Positions 32,486 to 41,612 of a DNA stretch of 64,000 nt are shown piece after piece (the first letter of the stretch is position 1; the number at the start of each line of letters is the position of its first letter). A model generated the notes under the pieces. That model did not search any database. It was given only the letters and a program-made list of their open reading frames with translations, and had not been told where the DNA came from. The stretch comes from Novosphingobium olei (GTDB lineage: Bacteria > Pseudomonadota > Alphaproteobacteria > Sphingomonadales > Sphingomonadaceae), in assembly GCF_012927405.1 (NCBI RefSeq), contig NZ_JABBGM010000001.1, positions 626,001 through 690,000 of the forward strand, read 5' to 3'. The position numbers and the translations under genes are program-made.

Positions 32486-34564
32486 ATGGCCGCAAAGTCC
32501 CGTATCTTCGCGCTTTTGTTGTTGTCGGCAGCGCCGCTTGCCGCCGTGCCGACGCCTGCGCTGGCCGCCAGCGAAGCGCCGCAGCGCAGCTTTACCGGCG
32601 AGGACCTGTTCAAGCTGGAAGGCGCGAACGATCCGCAGGTGAGCCCGGACGGGACCAAGGTTGCCTATGTGCGCAGTTCGGCCGACGTGATGGCGGACCG
32701 CGATGCGCGCACCATCTGGCTGGTCGACCTTGCCAGCGGGCGGCACACGCCGCTGGTGGCCGGTGGATCGCCGCGCTGGTCGCCCGATGGCAAGCGCATC
32801 GCCTATGTCGGGCGGGGCAGCGGGGAAGGCGCGGGGCCGGAACTGCACGTGCGCTGGCTCGACACCGGGGCCGACAGCAAGCTGACCACGCTGGTCGAAG
32901 CGCCGGGGGGGATTTCGTGGGCGCCCGACGGCAAGTCGATCGCCTTTACCATGCGCGTGCCCGACGACGGTCTGAAGCTGGGCCAGGCGCCCGCCAAGCC
33001 CGAGGGCGCGAAGTGGGCCGACGGTCTGGAGATCATCGACCGCGTGACCTATCGCTTCGACGATGCGGGCTACATCAAGCCGGGCTTCGACCACCTCTTC
33101 CTGATCTCGGCCGAGGGCGGCGCGCCGCGCCAGCTGACGTTCGGCAAGTTCGACGACGGCGCGCCGCTGTCGTGGGCGCCGGACGGGCGCAGCATCGTGT
33201 TTTCGGCCAACCGCCGCGCCGACTGGGAGCGCGAGGGCAACGACAGCGACATCTGGTCGCTGGATGTCGGCTCCGGCGCGCTGACCCAGCTGACCAAGCG
33301 CTATGGCCCCGATGCCGCCCCGCAGGTTTCGCCCGACGGGCGGATGATCGCCTACGTCGGGTTTGACGACAAGTACCGGTCCTACGAGAACGCGCAGCTC
33401 TATGTGATGAACCGCGACGGCAGCGGCGCGCGCTCGCTGACGGGCAGGCTCGACCGCAGCATCGATGGCCTTGCCTGGAGCGGCAATTCGATCGTCGTGT
33501 CCTATGACGACAAGGGCGAGAAGAAGGTTGCCCGCGTCGGCCTCGACGGATCGATCAAGGTGCTGGCGAGCGGACTTTCGGCGGGTGCGGGCTATGACCG
33601 GCCCTATACCGGCGGCGATTTCTCCGTCTCGAAGGGCGGGACGATTGCCTATACCGCGAGCGGCACCGACCGCCCGGCGGACCTGTGGGTGACGAGCGGG
33701 GGCACCCCGCGCAAGCTGACCAGCCTCAACGCCACGTGGCTGGCCGACAAGGCGATGGCGCCGGTGCGCAAGCTGCCGGTGACCGCGCCCGATGGCCGCG
33801 CGATCGATGCGTGGCTGGCGGTGCCACCGGGGCTGCAGCCGGGGCAGCGCGTGCCGCTGATCCTGGAGATCCACGGCGGGCCGAACGCCGCCTATGGCCC
33901 GGCGTTTTCGACCGACGTGCAGCTTTACGCCGCGCACGGCTACGCGGTGCTCTACACCAATCCGCGCGGCAGCACGTCGTATGGGGCGGAGTTCGCCAAC
34001 CTGATCGACCGGGCCTATCCGGGGAAGGACTATGACGATCTGATGGCGGCGGTGGACGCGGCCATCGCGGCGGGCGTGGCGGACCCCAACAACCTGTTCG
34101 TGACCGGCGGATCGGGCGGCGGCGTGCTGACCGCGTGGATCGTCGGCAAGACCGACCGCTTCAAGGCCGCGGCAAGCCAGAAGCCGGTGATCAACTGGCT
34201 GTCCGAGGCGCTGACCATGGACGGCACGACGTTCACATCGCGCTACTGGTTCGACAAGCGGCCGTGGGAAGACCCGATGTCGTACTGGAACCGTTCGCCG
34301 CTGAGCCTTGTCGGCAACGTCAAGACGCCGACGCTGGTGGTGGTGGGCAGCGAGGATTACCGCACGCCGGTTTCGGAATCCGAACAGTATTACGCCGCGC
34401 TGCAGATCCGGGGCGTGCCGACCGCACTGGTCAAGGTGCCCGGCGCGAGCCACCATGGCCTTGCCGAGCGTCCGTCACAATCGGCGGCGAAGGCTGCGGC
34501 AATACTTGCCTGGTTCGACAAGTATCGTACTGACAAGGGTGCAGGAGGCGCTGCCGCTCAGTAA
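32486..34564 (+). CDS. Secreted S9-family prolyl oligopeptidase-like peptidase
   Basis: A 692-residue enzyme with a signal peptide (MAAKSRIFALLLLSAAPLAA, cleavage near ALA-AS). A seven- or eight-bladed propeller domain (repeated SPDGxxVAYV and APDGRSIVF blades) covers about 30-420, and a C-terminal alpha/beta-hydrolase domain follows. The catalytic Ser is in TGGSGGGVLTAW, the Asp in VVGSEDYRTPVSE, and the His in PGASHHGLAERPS. The family cuts peptides after Pro or Ala, or removes dipeptides. The ATG at 32486 is preferred because it gives the signal peptide. It acts in the periplasm. The SDR downstream is separated by about 50 bases. Confidence 0.9.
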   Translation: MAAKSRIFALLLLSAAPLAAVPTPALAASEAPQRSFTGEDLFKLEGANDPQVSPDGTKVAYVRSSADVMADRDARTIWLVDLASGRHTPLVAGGSPRWSPDGKRIAYVGRGSGEGAGPELHVRWLDTGADSKLTTLVEAPGGISWAPDGKSIAFTMRVPDDGLKLGQAPAKPEGAKWADGLEIIDRVTYRFDDAGYIKPGFDHLFLISAEGGAPRQLTFGKFDDGAPLSWAPDGRSIVFSANRRADWEREGNDSDIWSLDVGSGALTQLTKRYGPDAAPQVSPDGRMIAYVGFDDKYRSYENAQLYVMNRDGSGARSLTGRLDRSIDGLAWSGNSIVVSYDDKGEKKVARVGLDGSIKVLASGLSAGAGYDRPYTGGDFSVSKGGTIAYTASGTDRPADLWVTSGGTPRKLTSLNATWLADKAMAPVRKLPVTAPDGRAIDAWLAVPPGLQPGQRVPLILEIHGGPNAAYGPAFSTDVQLYAAHGYAVLYTNPRGSTSYGAEFANLIDRAYPGKDYDDLMAAVDAAIAAGVADPNNLFVTGGSGGGVLTAWIVGKTDRFKAAASQKPVINWLSEALTMDGTTFTSRYWFDKRPWEDPMSYWNRSPLSLVGNVKTPTLVVVGSEDYRTPVSESEQYYAALQIRGVPTALVKVPGASHHGLAERPSQSAAKAAAILAWFDKYRTDKGAGGAAAQ

Positions 34565-34617
34565 CGGGCAACAAAAGACAACGCGCAGCGCCCCTTACAT
34601 GAGAGGAGTTGCGCGTG

Positions 34618-35403
34618 ATGAAGGGCTTGTTCGACCTGACCGGGAAGGTGGCGCTCGTCACTGGCGGCAACGGCGGCATCGGGCTTGGCATGGCCAAGGG
34701 CCTGGCTATGCACGGGGCGACGGTCGTGATCTGGGGCAACAAGCCCGACAAGAACGCCCGCGCGGTGGAAACGCTGCGCGCGTTCGGCGGCGAGGTGCGG
34801 TGCGAACAGATCGACGTGGCCGACGAGGCGGCGGTGATCGCCGGCGTGCAGAAGATCATCGACGAGTTCGGCCGGATCGACACCGCGGTTGCCAACGCCG
34901 GCATCTCGATCGGGCGGGCGAGCATGTTCGATATCAGCGCCGAGGACTGGCAGCGGATCGAGGGGATCAACATCCACGGCGCGTTCTGGACGATGCGCGA
35001 GGCGGCCAGGCACATGCTGGCGCGCGGTGAGGCCAACCCAGACGACCGGGGCGGCTCGATCATCTCGATCTCCTCGACCAGCGCGATCCACGGCGCGGCG
35101 CGCAATGAACACTATGCCGCGACCAAGGGCGCGGTGCTGACGATGACGCGGGCGATGGCGGTGGAGCTTGGCCGCAAGGGCATCCGCGTCAACACGCTGT
35201 TGCCGGGGTGGATCCGCTCCGACCTGACCGGGGGCCTGCAGGAAAACGAGAAGTTCGAACGCCAGGTCGTGATGCGCGCGCCGGTCGGACGCTGGGGCGA
35301 GGGCGACGATTTCTCGGCCATCGCGGTCTACCTCGCCAGCGATGCCTCGCGCTTCCACACCGGCGACGACATCGTGATCGACGGGGGATACACGATCTAT
35401 TGA
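34618..35403 (+). CDS. SDR-family oxidoreductase
   Basis: A 261-residue classical SDR: TGGNGGIG cofactor loop near residues 15-22, ANAGIS in place of the usual NNAG near 92, Ser near 150 (ISISSTSAI) and YAATK. The C-terminal HTGDDIVIDGGYTIY is family-typical. GAGAGGAG precedes three possible starts (TTG 34609, GTG 34615, ATG 34618); the ATG gives the standard N-terminus. It is followed by a TetR regulator in the same direction, so it may be that regulator's target. The substrate is unknown. Confidence 0.88.
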   Translation: MKGLFDLTGKVALVTGGNGGIGLGMAKGLAMHGATVVIWGNKPDKNARAVETLRAFGGEVRCEQIDVADEAAVIAGVQKIIDEFGRIDTAVANAGISIGRASMFDISAEDWQRIEGINIHGAFWTMREAARHMLARGEANPDDRGGSIISISSTSAIHGAARNEHYAATKGAVLTMTRAMAVELGRKGIRVNTLLPGWIRSDLTGGLQENEKFERQVVMRAPVGRWGEGDDFSAIAVYLASDASRFHTGDDIVIDGGYTIY

Positions 35404-35461
35404 GGCGCGCGCGGCAGGCCACGCGGTTGACCGGGTGGGGCGCTTGGTGACAAGGAAAGGC

Positions 35462-36124
35462 ATGGCCAGCCAGCTTGCCGCCCCTGAACCGAACGCCACC
35501 CGGCCGCGCAAGCTGACCAAGCGCGGCGCCGACACGCGTGCGCGGATCCTGGAGGCGACGGTCCGCGTCATCGTTTCATCGGGTTTTGCCGCGATGACCA
35601 TCGAGCGCGTCATGGCCGAAAGCGGGATCAGCCGGGGATCGGTGCTGCACCAGTTCCCCAATCGCCTGGCGCTGGCCATCGCCACGGCCGAGCGCACGCT
35701 GCAGGTGGTGATCGCGCTGGCGGCCGATGCCGCCGCGGCCAAGCCCGATCCGTTCGAACGGCTGGCGAGCCACGCCGAAGTGATGTGGCAGGCGCATTCG
35801 AGTCCCGAAGGCCTCGCGCTCAACGAGATCGTCACCGCTGCGGGCTGGGACCGCGAGCTGGCCGAAGGCATCCGCCCGATCATCGAGGAAGTGGAAGCGG
35901 ACATCCGCGTCCAGTTCGTGGAGATGGCGCGCGAGGCGGGGCTGCCCGATCCCGACGCCTTCGTGGCGCGCGGCTGGTGGCTGGTGGCGAGCGTGCGCGG
36001 CCTGGTGATCGAACACCGCCTGCTGCAGCCGCGCCCGATGATCGACGCCGCGCTCGAGGAAATGAAGGCGAGCCATCGCCGCTATTGCGAGGCGCAGCGT
36101 GACAAACTGGTCATGCTTGATTAG
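35462..36124 (+). CDS. TetR-family transcriptional regulator
   Basis: A 220-residue regulator with an N-terminal Ala/Pro/Lys tail of about 20 residues and a helix-turn-helix (about 25-75: TRARILEATVRVIVSSGFAA, then ERVMAESGISRGSVLHQF). The ligand-binding C-terminal domain is helical. The HTH core SGISRGSVLHQFPNR is typical of TetR proteins. AAGGAAAGG lies just before the ATG at 35462. It sits between two SDR genes transcribed the same way and probably represses them or the nearby cupin-dehydrogenase pair. The inducer is unknown. Confidence 0.88.
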   Translation: MASQLAAPEPNATRPRKLTKRGADTRARILEATVRVIVSSGFAAMTIERVMAESGISRGSVLHQFPNRLALAIATAERTLQVVIALAADAAAAKPDPFERLASHAEVMWQAHSSPEGLALNEIVTAAGWDRELAEGIRPIIEEVEADIRVQFVEMAREAGLPDPDAFVARGWWLVASVRGLVIEHRLLQPRPMIDAALEEMKASHRRYCEAQRDKLVMLD

Positions 36125-36207
36125 TTTGGGTTGACCGGCTCCCCGCGCGGTGCCAGCTTGGCCCGTGCAAATGGCAACGCGGATCGCGCGTGCCCCGGGA
36201 GCAAGGA

Positions 36208-36987
36208 ATGCGTTTCAAGGACAAGGTTGCGATCGCGACGGGCGGTGCATCGGGCATCGGCGCGGCGTTCGTGCGCCGGCTGCACGGCGAAGGTGCCAGC
36301 GTGATGATCGCCGACCTCGATGCAGAGAAGGGCGGCGCATTGGCGGCCGAGCTGGGCGAGCGGGCCGCCTTCCGCCAGGTCGACGTGTCCGACCCCGCCG
36401 CGATGGCCGCACTGGCGCAGGCGACGGCAGACACGTTCGGCGGGATCGACGTGCTGTTCAACAACGCCGGCATCGGCTGCTTCGGCGAAACGCCGGATCT
36501 CGACATCGAGCAGTGGAAGCGGGTGATCGCGATCAACCTCGACGCCGTGTTCTATGGATCGAAGGCGGTGATCCCGTTCATGCGCCAGCGTGGCGGCGGG
36601 GCGATCGTCAACACCGCCAGCGCATCGGGCATGGCGGCGGACTATGCCTTCACCGCCTACAACGCGGCCAAGGCCGGCGTGATCAACTATACCCGCTGCC
36701 TCGCCATCGACCACGCCAGGGACGGCATCCGCGCCAATGCGATCTGCCCGGGGCCGGTCGACACGCCGCTGCTGGTGACCGGCGTCGATGCGATCCAGGG
36801 CTTGCGTGCCGACTGGGAACGCCGCGTGCCGATGAACCGCTTTGCCGATCCGGCCGAGATCGCCGCCGTCGCCGCGTTCCTGGCCAGCGACGATGCCAGT
36901 TACCTGACCGGTGCTTCGATCCCGGTCGACGGCGGCCTCACCGCCCACACCGGACAACCCGACCTTCGCCCGCTGATGGGCGCGTGA
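36208..36987 (+). CDS. SDR-family oxidoreductase
   Basis: A 259-residue classical SDR with TGGASGIG at residues 11-18, FNNAGIG near 88, the Ser in NTASASG and YNAAK for catalysis. The C-terminal ASIPVDGGLTAHT is typical. The ATG at 36208 has GGGAG and AAGGA upstream; a GTG at 36190 would add six residues. It lies 17 bases before the cupin gene, which is coupled to the Zn-alcohol dehydrogenase, so three oxidoreductase-type genes probably form one transcript after the TetR gene. Confidence 0.88.
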   Translation: MRFKDKVAIATGGASGIGAAFVRRLHGEGASVMIADLDAEKGGALAAELGERAAFRQVDVSDPAAMAALAQATADTFGGIDVLFNNAGIGCFGETPDLDIEQWKRVIAINLDAVFYGSKAVIPFMRQRGGGAIVNTASASGMAADYAFTAYNAAKAGVINYTRCLAIDHARDGIRANAICPGPVDTPLLVTGVDAIQGLRADWERRVPMNRFADPAEIAAVAAFLASDDASYLTGASIPVDGGLTAHTGQPDLRPLMGA

Positions 36988-37004
36988 TTGCCAAGGAGAG
37001 TGCC

Positions 37005-37559
37005 ATGACCGACGAAACCGAAAAGGCGATGGCCGACGTCGCGCCGTTCAAGATCTATCGCGCGGCGCAGGCGGCGGATTTCAATGAGCTTGACCACATG
37101 GAATACGCAGGGCTCACCCCGATCATCGAGGCGGGTCTGGCCAAGGCGGGCGAGGTGACCAACAAGGATGCCGGCAACGTGGTCAAGGAACTGTTCTCGA
37201 TGCCGGGAATGAGCCTGACCTATGCCTGGTTCAAGAGCGGCTTCCCGCTGCCGCTGCACACACACAATGCCGATTGCCTGTACTACATCGTGGCGGGTTC
37301 GCTGAAGCTCGGCACCGAGGAGCTGGGGGCGGGCGATGGCTTCTTCGTGGGCAGCAACGTGCCCTATACCTACAAGCCGGGCCCGAACGGGGTGGAAGTG
37401 CTGGAATTCCGCACCGCGAACAAGTTCGACATCCGCTTCATGGGCAAGACCGAAAGCTACTGGAACAAGACCGCGCAGGCGCTGGCGGACAAGCAGGACG
37501 CATGGGTGGGCGAACGCAAGCCCAGCGAAGTCGCAGGACAGATGGTTCCCGCCGAATGA
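37005..37559 (+). CDS. Cupin-domain protein
   Basis: A 184-residue protein with a single cupin beta-barrel around residues 70-150. The first cupin motif is GFPLPLHTHNADCLYYIVAG (two His in HTH as metal ligands), and the second is around SNVPYTYKPGPNGVEVLEFR, where the last His ligand of the usual motif is not obvious. It may be a metal-dependent isomerase, decarboxylase or dioxygenase, or a non-catalytic binding protein. AAGGAGA lies six bases before the ATG at 37005. Its stop overlaps the dehydrogenase start (ATGA at 37556-37559), so the two products probably act together. Confidence 0.75.
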   Translation: MTDETEKAMADVAPFKIYRAAQAADFNELDHMEYAGLTPIIEAGLAKAGEVTNKDAGNVVKELFSMPGMSLTYAWFKSGFPLPLHTHNADCLYYIVAGSLKLGTEELGAGDGFFVGSNVPYTYKPGPNGVEVLEFRTANKFDIRFMGKTESYWNKTAQALADKQDAWVGERKPSEVAGQMVPAE

Positions 37560-38650
37560 GGGCGACGGGTTCCATGCGGGCCGTGGTTCGCCGCGGCCCG
37601 CGTCTTCTAGTCGACGACATTCCCGAAGCGGTGGCCGGTGAGGGCCAGATCCTGACCAAGGTGCTGTGCTGCGGCATCTGCGGGTCGGACCTGCACGCCG
37701 TGCACAGCCTGGAGCACACGGTCGAGATGGGGCGCCGCTCGGGCGCTTCGGACACGATCGATCCGGCGCAGGATCTGGTCATGGGCCACGAATTCTGTGC
37801 CGAGGTGCTGGAAAGCGGCCCGGGCACTGAAGGCAGGTTCAAGGCCGGGACGCGCGTGGTTTCGACGCCGTTCGCGTTCGGGCCGCAGGGCGGAGAGCTG
37901 ATCGGCTTTTCTACGCGGTTCCGCGGTGCCTATGCCGAGCGGATGGTGCTGACCGAAGCGCTGTGCCTTGAAGTGCCCAACGGCATCGCCAGCGAAACCG
38001 CCGCGCTGACCGAACCGCTGGCGGTGGGGCTGCACGCGGTGAATGCCGCGCACCTTACCGACAGATCGGTGGCGCTGGTGGTGGGCTGCGGCCCCATCGG
38101 CTTGGCCGTGATCGTCGCCTTGAAGCGGCGCGGCGTGGGGCCGGTGATCGCGGCAGACTTCAGCCCGGCGCGGCGCGCGCTGGCCGAAAAGCTGGGCGCG
38201 GACGTGGTGCTCGATCCGGGCGCGGCTTCTCCGCACGAGCAATGGGAAGCGTTCGACGTGCCGCAGACGCTCGCCTCGATGGGGCAGGCGGCGCTTTCGG
38301 GCCGCGCGATCCGCGATGCGGTGATCTTCGAATGCGTGGGCGTGCCCGGTATGCTGCAATCGCTGATCGAGCAGGCCCCGCCGACGGCGCATGTCGTGGT
38401 GGTGGGCGCGTGCCAGGAAGACGACCGCATCCTGCCGGTGATCGCGATCAACAAGCAGCTGCGCTTCAGCTTCGTGTTCGCCTACACCCCCGATGAATTC
38501 GCCGAAGTGCTTCACGCCCTGGGCGAAGGCGCGATCGACGGCGCGCCGTTCCTGACCGGCGAAGTTTCGCTGGACGATACGCCGGGCGCGTTCGAGCGGC
38601 TCGGTGCACCGGGCGCGGACGTGAAGATCATGGTTCAGCCCTGGCGGTAG
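37556..38650 (+). CDS. Zn-dependent medium-chain alcohol dehydrogenase
   Basis: A 364-residue MDR enzyme. The catalytic zinc ligands Cys42 (ICGSDLH) and His78-Glu79 (MGHEFC) are present, and the Rossmann motif is in VVGCGPIGLAV. The four-Cys lobe that holds structural zinc in many family members is missing; the stretch after MGHEF continues without cysteines to GGELIGFSTRFRGAYAE. It oxidises an alcohol or a diol-type intermediate with NAD(P). The start overlaps the cupin stop by four bases; an in-frame ATG at 37574 is the alternative. A hairpin terminator follows at 38681. Confidence 0.86.
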   Translation: MRATGSMRAVVRRGPRLLVDDIPEAVAGEGQILTKVLCCGICGSDLHAVHSLEHTVEMGRRSGASDTIDPAQDLVMGHEFCAEVLESGPGTEGRFKAGTRVVSTPFAFGPQGGELIGFSTRFRGAYAERMVLTEALCLEVPNGIASETAALTEPLAVGLHAVNAAHLTDRSVALVVGCGPIGLAVIVALKRRGVGPVIAADFSPARRALAEKLGADVVLDPGAASPHEQWEAFDVPQTLASMGQAALSGRAIRDAVIFECVGVPGMLQSLIEQAPPTAHVVVVGACQEDDRILPVIAINKQLRFSFVFAYTPDEFAEVLHALGEGAIDGAPFLTGEVSLDDTPGAFERLGAPGADVKIMVQPWR

Positions 38651-38680
38651 ATCACCGGTACCGGCGGGGCTGAGGTTAAA

Positions 38681-38714
38681 CGGGGCGCCTGCTCTCTCTC
38701 CAGCAGGCGCCCCG
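38681..38714. terminator. Bidirectional terminator-like hairpin
   Basis: CGGGGCGCCTGCT (38681-38693) pairs perfectly with AGCAGGCGCCCCG (38702-38714) around an eight-base CT-rich loop. It lies between the converging plus-strand dehydrogenase and minus-strand operon ends. There is no long T-run, so efficiency is uncertain, but the position is apt. Confidence 0.7.
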
Positions 38715-38805
38715 TACCCGTCTCCCAAGCGACGGGCCGGATAGCCAGGCGCACGCGCGTCCCTCAACCCGCGCGGCCGGCCCTCCGTTATGCAATGACT
38801 GCCCG

Positions 38806-40053
38806 TCAGGCGAAGGCAGGCTCCTCTCCCAGGACGCGGGCGGCGTGTTCCGGCGTAAAGGCTTCGGGCGGCAAAGCTTCGGGGCCGGCGAGGACCGCGG
38901 CGGCGTGCATGCCGATGGTGGGATCGACCGCGCCCATTTCGTGGTAGCGGTGGCGGCGCGCGCGGGCCTTTTCGTCGAACTCCATGTCGAGCGTCGCCTG
39001 GATGTAGGCGGTGAAGCGCAGGCGGCGCATGCGTTCGCGGCGCTCTTCCTCGTAGGGGCGGAAATCGGGCGCGGCGCCGGATGCCGTGTCCTTGAGGATG
39101 TCGCTCACCATGCGCACGTCGCGATAGGTGATCGACTGGCCGAGGCCGAGGATCGGGTCGTTCCAGCCGGCCGCGTCGCCTACCAGCACGCCGCCCTGCG
39201 CATGCGGCGCATCGACGACCGAGCTGTTGTTGTAATAGGCATAGAGCGGGCCGGCCGGGGTGCCGTCGGCGATGGCGTCGTTGTGCGGCGCGCTCTTCAT
39301 GCGGAACGCGGCGAGGAACTTGTCCGCGCCGTCTGCCCCGGCAAAGCGCTTGGCCTGATCGAGCGCCCAGCCGCCGTACACGCGCATGCGGGTGCCGCCC
39401 TGGGGGAAGGCGAGGAAGGCAAAGTCGTCCTCTGTGCCGATCGCCTGGCGGGTATCGTTCCAGCCCTGCACGCCGTCGACGAGGAGCCCGGCGAACCAGT
39501 GGTGCGGCTTGTCCTGCACCAGCGCGCGGCCGCAGGCCTTGCGCACCATCGACTGGCGACCTTCGGCGCCGACGACGAGCGGGGCATGGGCGACATGCTC
39601 GACGCCTTCGTGGACGTAGGTGACGGACGGATCGGCGCCGAGCTGCATTTGCCTGACCTCGACCCCGCGCAGCGTGGTTGCGCCATCGTTGCCAGCCTTG
39701 TCGAACAGGGTCTGGCAGTGGACCGGGTGGCGCAGGCACAAGGGGCCGGCCACATCGGGCGCGAAGATGCCAAGGTCGATGGCCTTGGCTTCGGCTTCGC
39801 CCGGTGCGACGGTTTCATCGTAGGTGACGTGGCTGGTCAGGTGGTGGCCGCCTGCCGCCATCAGCGTGTCGTAAAGTCCGACGCGCCGGACTTCGGTGAC
39901 GCCCCAGGGCGCGATCCATTCACCGCGCACGCGGTCTTCGTAGACCGTCGACTTTTCGAGCAGCAACACTTCCTTGCCGGCGCGGGCCATGACCGAGGCG
40001 AGGGCGGAGCCGGCAAGGCCGCCGCCGACGATGATAAGGTCGTGCCGGCTCAT
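38806..40053 (-). CDS. FAD-dependent monooxygenase (PHBH-like)
   Basis: A 415-residue flavoprotein. The N-terminal dinucleotide-binding loop VGGGLAGSALA is at residues 9-19. An RVRGEWIAPWGVTE segment follows, and the DG/GD-type motif VLVGDAAGWNDPILGLGQSI lies near 285. This fits aromatic hydroxylase or epoxidase-type class A monooxygenases that use NAD(P)H and O2. It is the last gene of a seven-gene minus-strand operon and overlaps the acyl-CoA synthetase by four bases. It could hydroxylate the compound that is later activated as a CoA ester. The substrate is unknown. A geranylgeranyl reductase-like role cannot be excluded. Confidence 0.82.
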   Translation of the reverse strand: MSRHDLIIVGGGLAGSALASVMARAGKEVLLLEKSTVYEDRVRGEWIAPWGVTEVRRVGLYDTLMAAGGHHLTSHVTYDETVAPGEAEAKAIDLGIFAPDVAGPLCLRHPVHCQTLFDKAGNDGATTLRGVEVRQMQLGADPSVTYVHEGVEHVAHAPLVVGAEGRQSMVRKACGRALVQDKPHHWFAGLLVDGVQGWNDTRQAIGTEDDFAFLAFPQGGTRMRVYGGWALDQAKRFAGADGADKFLAAFRMKSAPHNDAIADGTPAGPLYAYYNNSSVVDAPHAQGGVLVGDAAGWNDPILGLGQSITYRDVRMVSDILKDTASGAAPDFRPYEEERRERMRRLRFTAYIQATLDMEFDEKARARRHRYHEMGAVDPTIGMHAAAVLAGPEALPPEAFTPEHAARVLGEEPAFA

Positions 40054-41612
40054 GCCGCCACCGCCGCGGCATAAGTGGCGCGCAGGGCCTTCTTGTCGGG
40101 CTTGCCCACCGCGGTCTGGGGGATGGAATCGACGAAGACGACGCGCTTGGGTGCCTGGACCGGGCCCTTGTGTTCGCGCACCAGCGCGATCAGCTCGCCG
40201 TCCTCGACCGTTTGGCCCGGGCGCAGCACGCAGGCGGCCCAGACCGCTTCGCCCCACTTTTCGTCCGCAATGCCGAAGACCGAGACCTGCGCCACAGCGG
40301 GGTGCTGGGCGATCACGTTTTCGACTTCGCTGGGGAAGACGTTGAAGCCGCCGGTGACGATCATGTCCTTCTTGCGATCGACGATGCGCAGGAAGCCGTC
40401 GGGGTCCTTCACGGCAACATCGCCGGTGTGGAGCCAGCCGCCCGCAAGCGTTTCGCGGTTCTGCTCCTCGCGATCGAGGTAGCCGTCCATGACCAGCGGG
40501 CCGCGCACGCAGATCTCGCCCGGTTCGCCATCGGGCACCGGCTGGTTGTCGTCCCCCAGCAGCGCGACGTCGACATATGGCACGGGGCGGCCGCACGAGG
40601 CGAGGCGCAGCGGGTTGTCGGGATCGTGTTCGCTGCGGCGCAGGACCGAGACAGTCATCGGCGCTTCGGCCTGGCCGTAGAACTGGAAGAACACCTTGCC
40701 CAGTCGCTCGATGCCTTCCTTGAGGCGCGCCGGGCTCATCAGCGAGGCGCCGTAGAAGATCGTCTCGAGGCTGGAGAGATCGTACTTGTCGAAATCGGGA
40801 TGATCGAGCAGCGCGTAGATCATCGTCGGCACCAGCATGGTGCAGGTGATCTTGTACTTCTCGATGGCGGCGAGGACCGCGCCCGGCTCGAACGCGGGGA
40901 GCACGACCATCGTGCCGTGCTTGAGCAGCGTGGGGCCGAACAGCGAGCCGCCGGCGTGACTCAGCGGCACGACGGCGAGGACGCGCGGTTCGATGGGCCA
41001 TTCCCACTCGCTCATCATGATCGACAGCGCAGTGCCGCCAGTGCGCGGGTTGCCGGGGATCGCCTTGGGCTTGCCGGTGGTGCCGCCCGAATAGGACAGG
41101 CGGGTGATCGTGCCCGGGTCCATGACGGGGGGCACGAGCGGGCCCGGCGTATACTGGCGGGCGAGCGCGAGCAGATCCTGGCCGCTTTCGCCATGGCCGA
41201 GGCTGAGCACGACCTTGAGCCGGTCGGTCCGCGCGGCGAGTTCTGCGGCGCGGCGTTCGAACTTCCGGGGATCATAGAGCAGGACTTCGACGTTCGCGTC
41301 CTCGATGGCGAAGAGGTGGTCGTCGGCCGAGCCCATCGGGTGCATCGCGACGAGGCAGCCGCCGGCATAGCCGATGGCATTGTGCAGCAGCAGCACCTCG
41401 ATCGAATTGCCGGCCAGCAGCGCGATGCGCGTGCCGTTGCCGATGCCGGCCGCGATCAGCGCCTGGGTCAGCTGGCTCGTGGTGTCGAGGATCTGGCCAC
41501 CGGTCCAGGCCGGCTCGCCCGCCAGTTCGACGATCGGCTTGTTGCGATCGCGTTCCAGCGCATTGAGGACGGCGTTGACCGGGTAGAGCGAAGGGTGGAG
41601 AAATTCGGTCAC
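40050..41612 (-). CDS. Acyl-CoA synthetase / CoA ligase
   Basis: A 520-residue adenylate-forming enzyme. The ATP-binding P-loop is SYSGGTTGKPKAIPG, then FYGQAEAPM in the substrate loop, GDVAVKDPDGFLRIVDRKKD, and the catalytic C-terminal Lys in AVGKPDKKALR. It activates a carboxylic acid as AMP ester and passes it to CoA. The GTG start at 41612 has AAGGAGG seven bases upstream and overlaps the SDR stop (GTGA). Position in the operon suggests it prepares a cyclic or branched acid. Specificity cannot be read. Confidence 0.9.
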   Translation of the reverse strand: MTEFLHPSLYPVNAVLNALERDRNKPIVELAGEPAWTGGQILDTTSQLTQALIAAGIGNGTRIALLAGNSIEVLLLHNAIGYAGGCLVAMHPMGSADDHLFAIEDANVEVLLYDPRKFERRAAELAARTDRLKVVLSLGHGESGQDLLALARQYTPGPLVPPVMDPGTITRLSYSGGTTGKPKAIPGNPRTGGTALSIMMSEWEWPIEPRVLAVVPLSHAGGSLFGPTLLKHGTMVVLPAFEPGAVLAAIEKYKITCTMLVPTMIYALLDHPDFDKYDLSSLETIFYGASLMSPARLKEGIERLGKVFFQFYGQAEAPMTVSVLRRSEHDPDNPLRLASCGRPVPYVDVALLGDDNQPVPDGEPGEICVRGPLVMDGYLDREEQNRETLAGGWLHTGDVAVKDPDGFLRIVDRKKDMIVTGGFNVFPSEVENVIAQHPAVAQVSVFGIADEKWGEAVWAACVLRPGQTVEDGELIALVREHKGPVQAPKRVVFVDSIPQTAVGKPDKKALRATYAAAVAA

